Origin: Gossypium raimondii
Lineage: Eukaryota > Streptophyta > Magnoliopsida > Malvales > Malvaceae
Length of the DNA: 64,000 nt
Direction: 5' to 3'
Assembly (NCBI RefSeq): GCF_025698545.1
Contig: NC_068566.1
Location: 43,813,192-43,877,191, forward strand
Below the pieces are notes generated by a model. The model had not been told where the DNA came from. It was given only the letters and a program-made list of their open reading frames with translations, and made no database searches. Shown here piece by piece: positions 1-11,799 of the stretch; positions within the stretch are counted from its first letter, which is position 1; each line of letters opens with the position of its first letter. The translations under genes and the position numbers were made by a program.

Positions 1-630
1 TGGTGGGCCTTCAAGTTTGAACGGATAACCCAACCCATGAACAAATCTAATTGCTTAGGTCATAATATAGCCCTTGAATTATATTCATTTTTCGCTTTGG
101 TATTTAATCCTTTTTCACTTTGATAGCTAAACCATAATTTTAACCTTAATTTACCGTAAAACAAAAAAATTCCCATTAAGAACATGTGATGTTGCACATT
201 CTTATTAGATATCGGCAATTTTTTAGTAAAATAAGACAAAATCATACTTTAAATATCAAAATGAAAAAAAAGTTTAGACACCAAAATGAGAAAATGGTAT
301 AGTTCAAGAGTCAAATTATGACTTAAACCTTAATTAGCAAGGTGGCGAAACTTGAGCACTTTTTAATATTATCATCAATTAAGAGTTGATACTATTAACA
401 CTTCAAAAGTAACAATTAAAAGTGTTATCAATTTGAACCTACTAATAATATTATAATAATAGATGATTAAATTATATCAAATTGACTTCTTTACATTATA
501 TAGCACCCCATAGACACTATATTTGTTGCCAAAGTAACTAAGATTGGCTTATCTTTTAAAATTCAACTCAAGCGTCAAATATTTATCATATTATATAAAC
601 TTTTCATTTCTAAAGCATTCAAATATTTAC
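1..630. other. AT-rich intergenic DNA, no gene seen
   Basis: I see no exon-like open frame with splice signals here. Bases 60-330 read like one of the decayed 'rate-of-sequence' repeats common in this window, with a degenerate inverted phrase about a locus not being coding. The short frames present have no recognisable protein similarity. Confidence 0.5.
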
Positions 631-1231
631 CATCTGAAGTATAATCGAAACTGGTTCCGATCGGCTGCTCTACGAACCGAATGTTGGATTCCTGTGAAGG
701 GACATTAAAATGTATCAAAGAAAATCATGGAATTCTATTAGATACCCTGTCCCAACCATAGTCATTCCAGAAGTGACAAGTTTTTAGCTAGATGGAAAGG
801 ACCAATTTCATAAAACAGTGCTGCATTTGGGAAGTCCAGTCAGCCAAATCATTACATGCTCCCTTTTGCTGTTCCCAGATTTGAAGAAGTAAAAACATAC
901 TGCAAATTTAAGTCAGTTCAACAAAAGAATTTAAGACCCTTTTTAGCATGCATTGATATGTTCATCAATTTCCTCGGAAAAAAGTACTACTTTGGAAGCA
1001 ACATATAAGAACCATGACATATTATACTCAATGTTCACTGCATATATATATATATATGTATGTATAAGTTGAATTCTGAAACGAGATCATTTTTCAAAAT
1101 GAACTTTTGAAAGAAAGTTGAGGCCATTTCTTTTTGTGGGAGTGTTCATGATCTTTTGGGAGATTGCAGCAAATCCTGTTTGGTTTGTACACAGTTTGAT
1201 GGAGCTCCACCCCACCCCAGTTGGGGACAAA
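631..1231 (-). pseudogene. Truncated duplicate of the neighbouring serine carboxypeptidase-like gene (5' end only)
   Basis: This segment aligns on the same strand with the 5' part of the intact carboxypeptidase gene at 3687-6012. It keeps the start of exon 3 (about 632-700), exon 2 (about 745-890), part of intron 1 (about 990-1100), the start codon context and the 5' leader (about 1108-1231). Almost all of exon 1 is missing: the copy jumps from intron-1 sequence straight to the first codons. Everything downstream of the start of exon 3 is also absent, including the exons that carry the catalytic Asp and His. The TATA box of the intact gene (near 6078-6086) is eroded in this copy (near 1184-1194). 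It cannot encode a peptidase. Likely a partial tandem duplication. Confidence 0.85.
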
Positions 1232-1434
1232 GTTGCATAAACAGTAACTCAATAATTAGGAAACCCTGCACATCACCTTCTTCACTCTCATTTTCTTACA
1301 TCTCAAAGCCCCCTTATCAACAAAAGTATCTCCGTTTTCAAAGCAAATTCATTCATTTTCAGTCATTTCAGTCAAAACTCTCAAAACTAAAGTTTGGATC
1401 TTTGTAGGATCAAACCTAGTTTAGGTTCTACTCA

Positions 1435-2930
1435 ATGGCATCCATAGCCTCGAAAGAATTAGCTGCCAATACCCCTGGCCTTCATACTTCCCCTGACGAA
1501 ACCAACAAAGGCTACTTGGTGCTGCAAACTGTAAGTTTCTCTCTCTTTTTTTGGTTTATGTTTTTTAAGGAATTTGTGTAATGCCTTTTGTTTTCATTTT
1601 CTTTTGGGTTGCAGATGTTTCAAATTAAGGATCCAAAAATCAGTCTTGATTTTTACTCTCGTATATTGGGCATGTCATAAGTTGTAGTACTTCATTTTTC
1701 TCTTTTTTATGGGTTTTTTTCCCTAATTTAGCAAAGTCTAGTGGTAGTCAGCTCGTTTTTATCTAATTTGACTTCTTTGTTGGCTGTTTATAGGTTGTGT
1801 CTAAATATCTGAAGTGTTTATACAAATGTAAGTACTACTTTCAACCTTTTTTGATTTGATAGTTAATGGATTCTATGAAAGCTCGTTTTCAGGTTGCTTA
1901 AGAGAGTGGCTGTTCCTGAATTGAAGTTCACCTTGTATTTTATGAGCTATGAGGTCAAATCCTTGATTAGTCTCATATCTTAGTGGCTCATTGTGCTAGC
2001 TAGTCGCATCTTTTAGTTGTCGGTTTTAGGTGTCCCCATTTTGGTAATAACAATGATGTTTGGTTCAAAATGCATGTTTTCCTTGGATGTAGGATGTTTC
2101 ATTAGATTCAAGTGATCCAGTTGATAGAACAGTTAATCATCATTCCTATGCCTTGCAGTGTGTTTAACACTTGAATGTTTCCTATACAGTAATTGGGATA
2201 CTGAAAGTGACCAGGAGTTCAAAGGATACCAAACCGGGAATTCAGAACCTTTAGGCTCTGGTATGAATAGTTTTTGCCTCTTGTAATATGTGGATTTTTG
2301 TTAAGCTTTGGCCTGCATTGCAACAAAAGACCAGCAGCAAATTCAGCTCAACTTCTGCAGCAACACTGTTCTGAAGTGAAGAAATGAAACTGGTCCGAAT
2401 GCAACAACATATTTTGATTATTTTGTTCCTATGCAACTTTGTCTTTTTTCTTTGTAATTTGATAGCAAAGTTAGTAGGATTTGTTGGATGATTTGTATTG
2501 ATGTTATGGCTGATATGTCAGCTTACTTTTTGTGTACAAGTTAGTATTGTTTTGTGATGTATTAAGTGGGAGCAGTTAAAACTGACCATTTGCTTTTGTA
2601 ACATACATATATTTTCAAAATTTGAATGAATGACATTGAAGTTTTTCAGTTATTTTTTTGCTTAGTTCCTTATTCAGTTTTCTTGCTTCAATTGTTTTTG
2701 TTTTCTTTCTTGCTTAAAAAACCAACAATTTTGTATTGAAGGGGTTTTTGGGATTTCTTAGGAACTAAAAATGTCCTTTTGCCTTTTTCAGGACATATTG
2801 GCATCACCCTGGATGATACAATCAAGGCATGTGAGAGATTCCAACGCCTTGGAGTAGAGTTCAGCAAAAAACAATTATGTAAATCACATGGAGATTATTT
2901 AAGACTAGAGCATGCAAAAATTTTCTGAAA
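1435..2930 (+). pseudogene. Glyoxalase I (lactoylglutathione lyase) homologue, decayed
   Basis: Exon-sized blocks match plant cytosolic glyoxalase I (Arabidopsis At1g08110 type) in order. They are 1435-1530 (start MASIASKELA, then GYLVLQT), 1615-1673 (MFQIKDPKISLDFYSRILGM), 1893-1953 (LLKRVAVPELKFTLYF), about 2092-2130, 2190-2261 (NWDTESDQEFKGYQTGNSEP) and 2792-2926 ([17 protein letters not shown]). The enzyme isomerises the methylglyoxal-glutathione hemithioacetal. The copy looks dead. The donor after the second block reads AT instead of GT (1674), which brings a stop at once. The fourth block lacks the WTFG...IELTH segment. The last block runs into unrelated sequence before the WIEIFDL region that holds a metal ligand. 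A transcript with altered function is possible but unlikely. Confidence 0.75.
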
Positions 2931-3042
2931 GTGCTTTTGTTCATGCCTAGTTTATCAATCTCATTTGTACGGTATGCATTCATCAGTGGTTACTGGACCG
3001 AAATCTGTGATATGACTACTATTGGAGAAGTAGTTAGATAAT

Positions 3043-3126
3043 TTGCCTAAGTGCTTCACAAGCCTCAGGTAGCTTTTTTAGTATTTATTTTGCAAATCTA
3101 TCTCAGCTTTGTGAAGCACTTAGGAA
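3043..3126. repeat. Inverted repeat able to form a hairpin
   Basis: The arm at 3044-3060 (CTAAGTGCTTCACAAGC) returns inverted at 3108-3125 with one extra base, leaving a loop of about 47 bases. A 12-base direct repeat (gcaaatctatct) lies in the loop and again just downstream near 3147. It sits between the glyoxalase pseudogene and the carboxypeptidase gene. No miRNA or MITE family was recognised. Confidence 0.6.
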
Positions 3127-3686
3127 AATCTGTCTGTAGACCATTGCAAATCTATCTGATCCATACCGTTGATGCAGGAAACAACAATGGCATATGTTGC
3201 AGATTTCATTTGCCATCTCGGTTTCAGTGTGGCGGTATGTATTCCTATACATCATTTCTTCTGTTTCCGGAACTCATTGAGGGAAGAACTCAGCCCCACC
3301 TCCATGAAATCTTAATTGAACCACTTTTCATTCCAGTGTGTCTACGTTTTCTGCATGTCTGATATGTATCATCTATGTGATGGTAGAAACTTTCAACCAT
3401 TGAATCATGGATATAATACTTTTTTGAGAACTTGTTTCTACAATTTAATCATGTTCGAAATTTGGCGTAATTGGATTTCTCTACTTTTATAATGTTGTAA
3501 ATAGGTTCAATTATGTTTATGAAAAATTAAATGAGAAGAGGGAAGTTTGATCAGTCAATGCAAACTTTCTTTGTTAATGTTATGTATGCCACAATGGAGT
3601 GGACTGTGAAGAACAATGACACAAGCTGTAACAGTGCATTTAATCCACAATGATGAGGGAACTGTGTGAATAACTTGTGGGGTTCA

Positions 3687-6012
3687 CTATTTAGGAGCAA
3701 TCCTCTCGGCTGTTTCAGAGGAGGCTATTTCCCCATGCATCCATTTCTGCAACATCTGTAATGAAGCCTTTGGTTGATCCATTGGAACCATGTGACCAGC
3801 ATCATGGACCTGCAATGGCCATCATCATTTTCATGGGGAGCAATTAAGAAACATTGAAAAGCACATGGAGAAAGGGTTGTTTCAGAGTTGCAGACCTTGA
3901 GGAAAGTGAGAGGACCATGGGTTTTCAGTTTCCCGGCTTCTACACCATCGACAACAAACGGAACAATAGGGGATGAACTGAAACCTTTCTGCCCGGACCA
4001 TGTCATTGCATGAACCCACTTTGAATTCCCTAACCCGAGTCCGAAAAAACCACGAGTTTAGAAAGAGTATGATATGCATCAACTAAACATATCTAAAGGG
4101 AAGAGTGTCTCACCAAGCCAGTTACATATAAGGTCATACTCTCCAGCATATATGAGGACCTTTATGCCATCTTCAAGGAGAGAAGGGATACCAACTTCGA
4201 AGTTTCTCATCCAGTCCATAAGCATAGCTTCGTATACCACGCTGCTGCATGAGACAAAATCGATGTCTCCGACCCCGAGTGCTTCTCTAACTGATTTCAG
4301 GTTCAGGAATGTCTCGACGTCCGAGAAATCGTAACACATGTCTCCTTCACACTGCTTTCTAATGTCATAGTACTGAAAACATCGAAGTAAGTGAGAATTG
4401 TAAAATCTTGAACAGCTTATGCAATATATAATAACAAAGGATAAAAGTTTGTGCTATCTTACATTTACAGTACCAGCTATCCTCAATATCTGATTGAAGA
4501 CATTGTTGCAGATTTCGTATGAATCCACACAAGAATCTCCACCATCGGAGCCTGGAATGGTAGTTGAGAACATGAATATCGATTCGCAAGAGGAAAAGGT
4601 ATGGATATCGACATTAAAGCTAAGAGAAAGTACCACAGCTTTTGATTGCCTGCACACATGATGGAACCAACTTCTTGATATTGACATAATCAGATTGTGA
4701 AATCAGACTTGAGTTCAAAGCAAAATCTGGGTATGCTTGATACTGAATTTCGGGATTCGTTAGGCCATTACCGATGGCGAAACCCTGTTTCAACCATTTA
4801 AAGTTAACTGTAATGAGAAATCCATATTCAAATGGCATAGATGAAGTTTCAAGTGATGTGTACCTTAAGGTTGATATGAATTCCCCGCTTTGCTTTGTTT
4901 CCTTGGTGAACTCGAACGGCGAAAGCCGGAATATAATGCCCGGCATACGATTCTCCGGTTATGTAAAAGTCATTCTTAACATACTGAGGATGCTGCTTGA
5001 AAAAGGCCTGCAAAAAGTCGTACAAATCATTGCTGACACCGTTTTCATCATGACGAATGTCGGTATCATCTGAAGTGTAACTGAAACCGGTTCCAATCGG
5101 CTGATCTACAAACAGAATGTTCGATGCCTGCCAAGGGACGATAAATATGTGGATCCATAAGAAGGGAAAGGATAAATATCATAAAGAGTAAAGAAACTCA
5201 TGGAATTCTATCAGATACCTTGTCCCAGCCATAGTCATTCCATAAAAGTGACAAGTTTTTAGCTAGATGGAAAGGGCCATTTTCATAAAACAATGCCAAT
5301 TCACTGCTGCATCCTGGACCTCCAGTCAGCCAAATCACCACAGGGTCCTTCTTGCTGTTCCGGGATTCGAAGAAAAAGTAAAACATCCTGCAAGTTTTTG
5401 AAGAACGAGATCAATAATCCGAAACCAGTTTTATGCAAAGAACTAAGACCTGTTTAGCATACACTGATATGTCCATCATTTTCAAAACTTGTATATGCCA
5501 AGGTACCACTTTGGAAGCAACATATAAGAACCATGACATACATATTCAATGTTCATTGCATATATAAGTTGAATTGTGAAATGAGATCATTGCAGGGCAC
5601 GTTTGTGCCACAATTTACTATCAACTGAAAGATATAAATGCTTACTAAAGCATACATATATATAACACTAAGAGCTGTTGGCTTACCTTGCAGATTTAGA
5701 ATGTGGAAGCTTATAGTATCCAGCATGGTGAGCAAAATTTTGAATAGAAGGACCAGGAGCATCAATAACTGGGAATTTGAATTGCTTTTCAACAATCTTT
5801 GAAGGCTCATTTGTAAGGTCTTCATTGACACCTTCATTAGCAGCATGTCTTGGGAACAAATTAAGCCCTCGTATGAGCTTTTCTGCTTGTATTTTTGCAG
5901 TGGGAGATGAGTGAAGTTGGGTTTTCCATGGTGAAACAGCCTTGGCCAACAATGGTGAAACCAGCAAAAAAAGTGAAAGCAAAATGAGTTTTTCAAAGAA
6001 AGTTGAGGCCAT
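3687..6012 (-). CDS. Serine carboxypeptidase-like protein (SCPL47/48/49 group), 8 exons, 504 aa
   Basis: Predicted serine carboxypeptidase (S10, alpha/beta-hydrolase) that removes C-terminal residues, probably in the vacuole or apoplast. Exons in transcript order are 6012-5687, 5387-5219, 5127-4864, 4784-4634, 4551-4463, 4372-4114, 4029-3896 and 3809-3687. All introns are GT-AG and phases join cleanly to 504 codons, the usual length for the family. The start gives a signal peptide (residues 1 to about 25, LILLSLFLLVSPLLAKA). Family motifs are present: WLTGGPGCSSELALFYENGP, the nucleophile in GESYAGHY (Ser225), the Asp in YAGEYDLICNWLG (Asp413) and the His in DAGHMVPMDQP (His470). The closest remembered homologues are Arabidopsis SCPL47-49. 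It looks intact. A truncated tandem copy lies at 631-1231. Confidence 0.93.
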
Positions 6013-6077
6013 TTCTTTTCTCTTTCTTTGTGGGGTCTTAATCTTTTTTGGGAGATTGCTGCAAAATTTTGTTTGGT

Positions 6078-6086
6078 TTATATAGA
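6078..6086 (-). promoter_or_regulatory. Candidate TATA box of the carboxypeptidase gene
   Basis: On the minus strand the sequence reads CTCTATATAAACC, about 65-75 bases upstream of the start codon at 6012. That spacing suits a short plant 5' leader. The same position is mutated away in the truncated duplicate at 631-1231. Confidence 0.55.
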
Positions 6087-6159
6087 GTTTGATGGAACCA
6101 CCTCCACTAGGGGACAAAGTCCATTGATTTTGCATGCTTAAGTCTTGAATAATCTCCAT

Positions 6160-8600
6160 GTGATTTACATTATTGGTTTTTTTTTATTTTCTACTTTAGA
6201 AGTCTATATAGCATTAAATGTTGCGAGGAAATTGAAGAATATCTCAAATCTTTGGATCTATTTTTAGTCTTGAAGAATTTATCATATATTTAATATAAGG
6301 CTATGATTATGAATAGTATGAAATTAATATTTTACATAAACAATGACTTAATAATTTGTATTGATATTTTCTCATTAACAAGCAAAGGTAACTATAGTAA
6401 CTCCTATATATAACCACCTTACACCTCCACTAACCCCACTTTTTCTCCATAATAGAATTCAAAGATTTCTACTTTGATCCTTACAATCATGAATTTTATT
6501 TATTTTTAAATAGCAAATAAACTATATTAATGAAATGAAAAAGTGGTCCATCAAGAATTTGGCTTCTATTTGCTACATATCATATTATTTAATTAGTTTA
6601 CCTCACAAAATTAGCATTTTATCAACTATTACAAAATGATCCTTTTATTCTTTTCTAAGGTATAAGAATTTTTATAGTCATTTCAAAAGTAGAAGGACCA
6701 AAATACAATATTTTCACCTACAAGTTTATGTTCTTTGCCTTGTAAGTGTTAAGTATTGTCTACAAGATTCATTTTTTTCATGAAGCTAACTAACTATAAA
6801 GCTTTCCCCTTTTTTTTCTTTTCATGAACCTAACCTAACTATAAAGTTTTAACTTTCTTTACTTTACTTTTTTTCTTTTTCTTTTTTTTTTTTTGGCATT
6901 CAATAATGGAACTTGGGCTTTGAAGACAAGGTTAGAACAACAATGTTGCTTACAAGACATCAAAAACATAATAAATAAGAAGAGCTACCCAAAACATGAC
7001 AACATTTGACTCCACTCAATGTTTGAATCCAACAATGAAAGGAAAGGAACATGGGTGATCTTTCCTAAAGGCATTTACTGGGTCCCATCTTATATCTGCC
7101 CTACCTCACCTTGTCAATAATAACCCATACTTTACTTTTGACAAAATGGGTTTAGCTTCACTAATTTTGGGTTTGCATGAGAAAAGAAGAAAGAAGTGAT
7201 TAAATTTAAAGTCGAGCATAGATCAAATTATTAAACAAAAAAAATCTCTCCCAACATTTCAAAATCAAAATCTTAAGCATCAAACTTGACCTTTTATGAA
7301 CTTTTCTTGATAAGAGAAGTTATATCATTAACATTCACACTAAGCTTTTGTACTCAAGAATGCCATGATAGAACATTAGCACAGTCTTGAATCCTATGGT
7401 TGATTGTATTTTTGTCTCCGAAAACTAATAATTCAGTCTAAGTTTTATTAGCAAAATTTTTAACTAAACCTAACGTCTAACATATACATTTGTTTCTAGT
7501 ACACATACTTGTTAAATTGAATAGTGAAAAGCTCGATATCCCTTAAATAAAGCCTCAAATTTGAGTTCAATGGATAAAAAAGACCACACTAAAAGAGTTT
7601 GTTCTCTATTTAAGGGTCGGGTCCAACTCCGCTTGAGTTTGAATTTAACCGAATCTCATTGTGACTACCGGATACTAGGAAACCTCAAACCAACTTTACA
7701 TATATGTGTATTACAGGCAATATGCCTAGAAAGATAATCAACTTCGCTGTTTTGGTCAATAAGAGGCCAAAAAAGGTGATGCAGGTAATGACTGTAATAT
7801 ATGGAAGGACACCTAAATCAGGAAAGAATGGGAAAGGTACTTGTCGGAAGATTTATATGAAAATGGTTCACAGCAAAAACATTGAAGGAACCTGATATTA
7901 ATTTCTGCTGAGAAATGTTCTGTTTTTTCTCTTTCCCAACGTGCAACTTGCAACAACCCTTAGAGCCATGTGTTCTTTTCAATTTTGATAAATGAGATTA
8001 CTGGTGAAATCCGAATCTTGGTTATCATCAAAACGTTAATAAGTACTCAACAAACCGGACCACCTGTACGTATAAGCTTACTTCACTCAGCTGTTTCACC
8101 AGACATTTTCAAGCCATATTTGAATCATTAATTTCTTGTTTCTTTGCACGCCATGTCCTGCACGCATCATGTAAGAAAGACCAAAGCTTCATGATACTAA
8201 AAGTTCTTCAAGAATTGCAAAATGAAGAGCCTTTGCCAGCCCACGTTTAACAAGTGCAGAAAACAGCTTTCAACACAATTACATTTTTTTTTTTGAGGGA
8301 ACAAACCATACAATGCTGTCTGTAACTCGATTTTTCAAGATAAATACAACATATTACTACAAGGGTTTCCCCAAAATGGTTTATTATTGATCAATGTATA
8401 TGGTATGTATGCATGTATAAAGAGTTTCAACACATAAATGCTCCTTGTATAATACAGACCTTGCACATAGGAATAAGTATTAAATAACAAGCGTTACACA
8501 ATAACAGCTTCAATGTGCTGATCAATAGATATCCAGTTTGTAATACACTACAAAGGTTACTTTCTCGAAGTGTTAAATTTCAGTCCGAACCCAGAGGCAG
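6160..8600. other. Intergenic DNA, no gene seen
   Basis: AT-rich sequence with pyrimidine runs (6805-6895). A 63-codon open frame at 7704-7895 has no recognisable similarity and no supporting splice context. The right end, about 8400-8657, probably includes the 3' untranslated region of the VPS24 gene. Confidence 0.5.
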
Positions 8601-8657
8601 CTCATTAATCAGTCTGATCACCATTTCAAGGCAAAGGCAGAAGGCTTGACTTACAAG

Positions 8658-10606
8658 TTATGACCTAACTTTTGCAAGTCGAGCCCTTATTTCTTCTAGT
8701 TCTTCCTCATCATCAACTCCTTCGGCTATAGCCTCTTCCTGTAAAGCATTAAAGAAAAGGGGGAAAACAAATCACTCTTTAGGCTTAATGAGAAAAGATT
8801 AGCTAGAGCTATGTTACAAAGCACTTGTGCCACACGTACCTCCTGCGCTGCAGGTTGAGCTGGCTGCTTCATCTTCTCCTTCCGGACTGCCTCCGGAAGC
8901 TGTGCAGCTGTCTCACCAGCAATTGCTGTCAAGACCTTGTCAACCTCTTCTTCCGTCTCCTCCTCTATATCCTCAGAATCCAGCGCATTGTCAAGAGCAT
9001 CATTGACAAACTCCTCGATAACACCTGCCTACATATTAATAAAAAGTAACTATCCGTTGTCTCATTCCATAAAGCCAGCATATTCATCAACGTATAAAAG
9101 AGAAGATTTAAGCCATTAGAGAATCCCCTAACTTTTATGTTATAATAAGCAACGGAAACCCCATGTAACCAACAAGGCTAGAGTGGAGAACAAAAGCTCA
9201 GACTGACACAAGTTGTAGTCAAGGGCAATATAATATAAAAGGTTGGATACCATTTGCACCAAAAATATACAGAAAAAGGTAACCATTTATCGATATTTTC
9301 CTTGGTACTTAAAGATAAAAGTAGTAAAGAAACCTTGGTCATCTCTTTGCTGAACTCTTGCATTGTGACAGCCACTTCTGGAGCCTTCATAAGGTTATTG
9401 ACAAGCTTCATAACCTCAGCACTCTTGGACAAATGCCCAACTGTACGGGCAATTGCTGCAACATTTTCGAAAATACAAAAAAAAATAATGAGAACCAATC
9501 TAAGAAACAAGTAGTTCATCCAAAAATTAGAACACTACTGTCAAGATTCAAGAATATAAAAAGCAAAACAAGTGACACATGATGTTAATACCATTCTTCA
9601 CCATGTCCATGATTAAAAGTGCATATAAGCAGAACAGAAAGGTAAGCTCAAATATGTAAAACATCATACCTACACTTTCCCCAAGGTGCATTGATATTGA
9701 ATTCAATTGTGCCTTATTTTCATAGAGACGATTGACTGTTCTTCTGGATCTCACAATTTCCATGGCGAGTGACTGAAATAAACAAAAGAAATGAAAACTA
9801 TAAGACAAAAATGATTGTTGAACTTTTGAATCAACACCTAGAACTAAATCCAAGAACCAACTTTGCCACTAATGAGCATAATTGATCACAGTTTTCAAAC
9901 ATTCAAGGATGAAAACAATTATAGTTGAGTATGGATAATACTTCTGATAAATTTAGGTCAAAATATGCTCCTAGTCCATGTACTTTGATAAAGTTCGATA
10001 ATTAGTCCCTGCACTTAAAAGAGTTAGAAATTAATTCTTTTACTTTTCGATTTAAAAATACTAGTCTAATCATTAATATTGTCAGCATATTCCGTCAAAA
10101 TTTGCCAACTTGAAATGTTTAGGTTGTCCTCATATAAGGGCAGGTAAATTTTGATGGAAATTATGATTTATGCATACATGTATACACAGACATACACAAT
10201 TAATGCAGTAAAAGAATACTAGCAAAGAACTTCAATCTTGAATATTAGCAACCAAATTTAATTCGAAAACAGGATTACAATTTATCAAAAGAAAATTAGA
10301 AAAAAGAAAAACTAAATGAAGTACCTTAGCAGAAACCATGTCATTTCTCTTGGCAGCATCTTTAATAGCTTTTTGTACATTTTTCTCTTCTCTTTGAATA
10401 TCTGAACTACAATAAAAGACTTTACCTAATAGTAACCCTAACCATCAATCCAAAATCGTGAAATCCACGATCCATAAAAAAAGAAGGAACTTGCCTCTGA
10501 TTTGGCGCTCGATGTTTCGGCATTCCTGGCGAAGGCGACGCTGCCAATCTCTTAATAGCTGTTGTGGATTCGGTTTTGGCTTTATCATATTCATCACCTT
10601 CTCCAT
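8658..10606 (-). CDS. VPS24: ESCRT-III subunit VPS24 (CHMP3), 6 exons, 227 aa
   Basis: Core ESCRT-III protein that co-assembles with VPS2 on endosomal membranes to drive inward budding during multivesicular-body formation. Exons in transcript order are 10606-10495, 10401-10325, 9772-9670, 9455-9334, 9028-8840 and 8738-8658. They join in frame to 227 residues, close to the roughly 229 of Arabidopsis VPS24. The protein begins MEKVMNMIKPKPNP, has the basic helix 1 (LLRDWQRRLRQECRNIERQI), the HLSKSAEVMKLVNNLMKAPE segment, an acidic stretch (about 150-170) and a C-terminal MIM1-like helix (EEELEEIRARLAKVRS) that would bind the VPS4 MIT domain. The first intron begins with GC (GAG|GCAAGT), a typical GC-AG intron. 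The other introns are GT-AG. The gene looks intact. Confidence 0.95.
9955..10175. repeat. Decayed dispersed repeat inside VPS24 intron 2
   Basis: Lies between exons 2 and 3. It contains the phrase 'tagtccatgtactttgata ... ttagtccctgcactt', a signature shared by many short decayed repeats across the window (for example 10835-11050, 20140-20366, 24911-25108). No flanking duplication was made out. Likely an old MITE. Confidence 0.4.
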
Positions 10607-10759
10607 TTTCTCCCCTTCCAATCAGATCGTGATATCAAATTTCTCAGAAAGAAAAAATTGGGACTTTGGGAATTTTTTAGGGGAAAATTTATCCAAAAGA
10701 ATTATCTTTTTTTATTTCTTTTTCGTTCTTTTCAGATCGGAATGATTATTATTTCATGA

Positions 10760-11155
10760 CCGGAAAAGATCGTTAACCGGTCAATTTCTTTTGTTTTGTA
10801 ATTCCTGGATTTCATATTTCTTTATATTGGTCAAATTCTAGTTTTGGTTCTTTTACTGTACTTAAATTTCAATTTAGTCCCTATTCTTTAATTTCACATA
10901 ATTAAATCCTATTTTCATAATTAGTTAAAATGATACATGACTTTTCTTGAAAGCACTCCTTTCACTATGATGAACAGATAATTTCGATGTTGACATGATG
11001 AAATAGAATTGGAATTTCTTTTATTTTAATCAAAACAATTAATAATATTAGTAATTTTATTTAGTTTTATATCAATCTCAAGTTAAGATTTTTTGGACTC
11101 AAATCAATTTGGGCTTTAATTAAACTGGTGAAGAACTCTTTAGAAAATGACAGTG
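10760..11155. other. Intergenic DNA with a decayed dispersed repeat
   Basis: Upstream of VPS24. Bases 10830-11050 contain the 'tttagtccctattctttaattt' type phrase seen in other small repeats here. No gene is visible. Confidence 0.4.
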
Positions 11156-11159
11156 TTCA

Positions 11160-11795
11160 AATAGAGAAAATGAAACAGAAAATTGATCTCACACTTCATT
11201 TCATCAATTATTACATCTTTTAAAGTCAATCAACTACCAAATACCAACCAAATGCTAACCACTAACTATCCTGAAAATTACAGAACATATCAATAAGCAC
11301 CTAACACATCAGTGCATAAACTGACCAAAGTTCAATCTTTACAAAACGATTTACATTTGTACTAAACTGAACTACCATGCACCAAAAAACATCCAACTGC
11401 ATAGTTGGCCATCATACAACACTCCTTGGCCTCTGCTGCAAACACCAACACTGTTCCTTAAGCTCTCTAATCTCATAGCTCAAAGGGGCTTTGTCAGCAA
11501 ATCAGCATGTTGTTCCTCAGAACTGCAATAAACCAACTTTACTTCATTTATTTGTTCCACTTCTCTCACAAAATGATGTTTGATCTTGAAGTGCTTTGTC
11601 TTGCCATAGAAAACAGGATTCTTTGCAATTGCAACAGCAGATTGGTTGTCACAAAATATCTCTATTGCTTCTCCTTATATCAGATTCAAATCCATCAATA
11701 ATTTCCTTAGCCAAATGGCTTGATTAACAGTTGTTGCTATTGCAACATACTCAACTGGAAAATTATGCTTTTCCACCATATTTGAGGAGCTTTTT
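11160..11795 (-). mobile_element. Ty1/copia LTR-retrotransposon fossil, 3' end fragment
   Basis: On the minus strand, 11795-11420 reads as the C-terminal RNase H part of a copia polyprotein, with recognisable phrases such as EYVAIATTVNQAIWL, NPVFYGKTKHF and HHFVREVEQINEVKLVYC. Sequence from about 11400 down to 11160 is probably the start of the adjoining LTR. Only the end of the element remains, and it is an old, broken fragment. Confidence 0.75.
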
Positions 11796-11799
11796 CTTG

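Noticed and set aside
3178-3238. Possible last exon of the glyoxalase copy after 'gcag' at 3176
   Set aside because: Translation in all frames lacks the KDPDGYWIEIFDL region, so similarity could not be supported.
4074-5073. Open frames on the plus strand within the carboxypeptidase gene
   Set aside because: They are antisense to well-supported exons with catalytic motifs, and have no family resemblance of their own.
7704-7895. Small lysine-rich open frame
   Set aside because: 63 codons, no similarity recognised, and within the range expected by chance in this much sequence.
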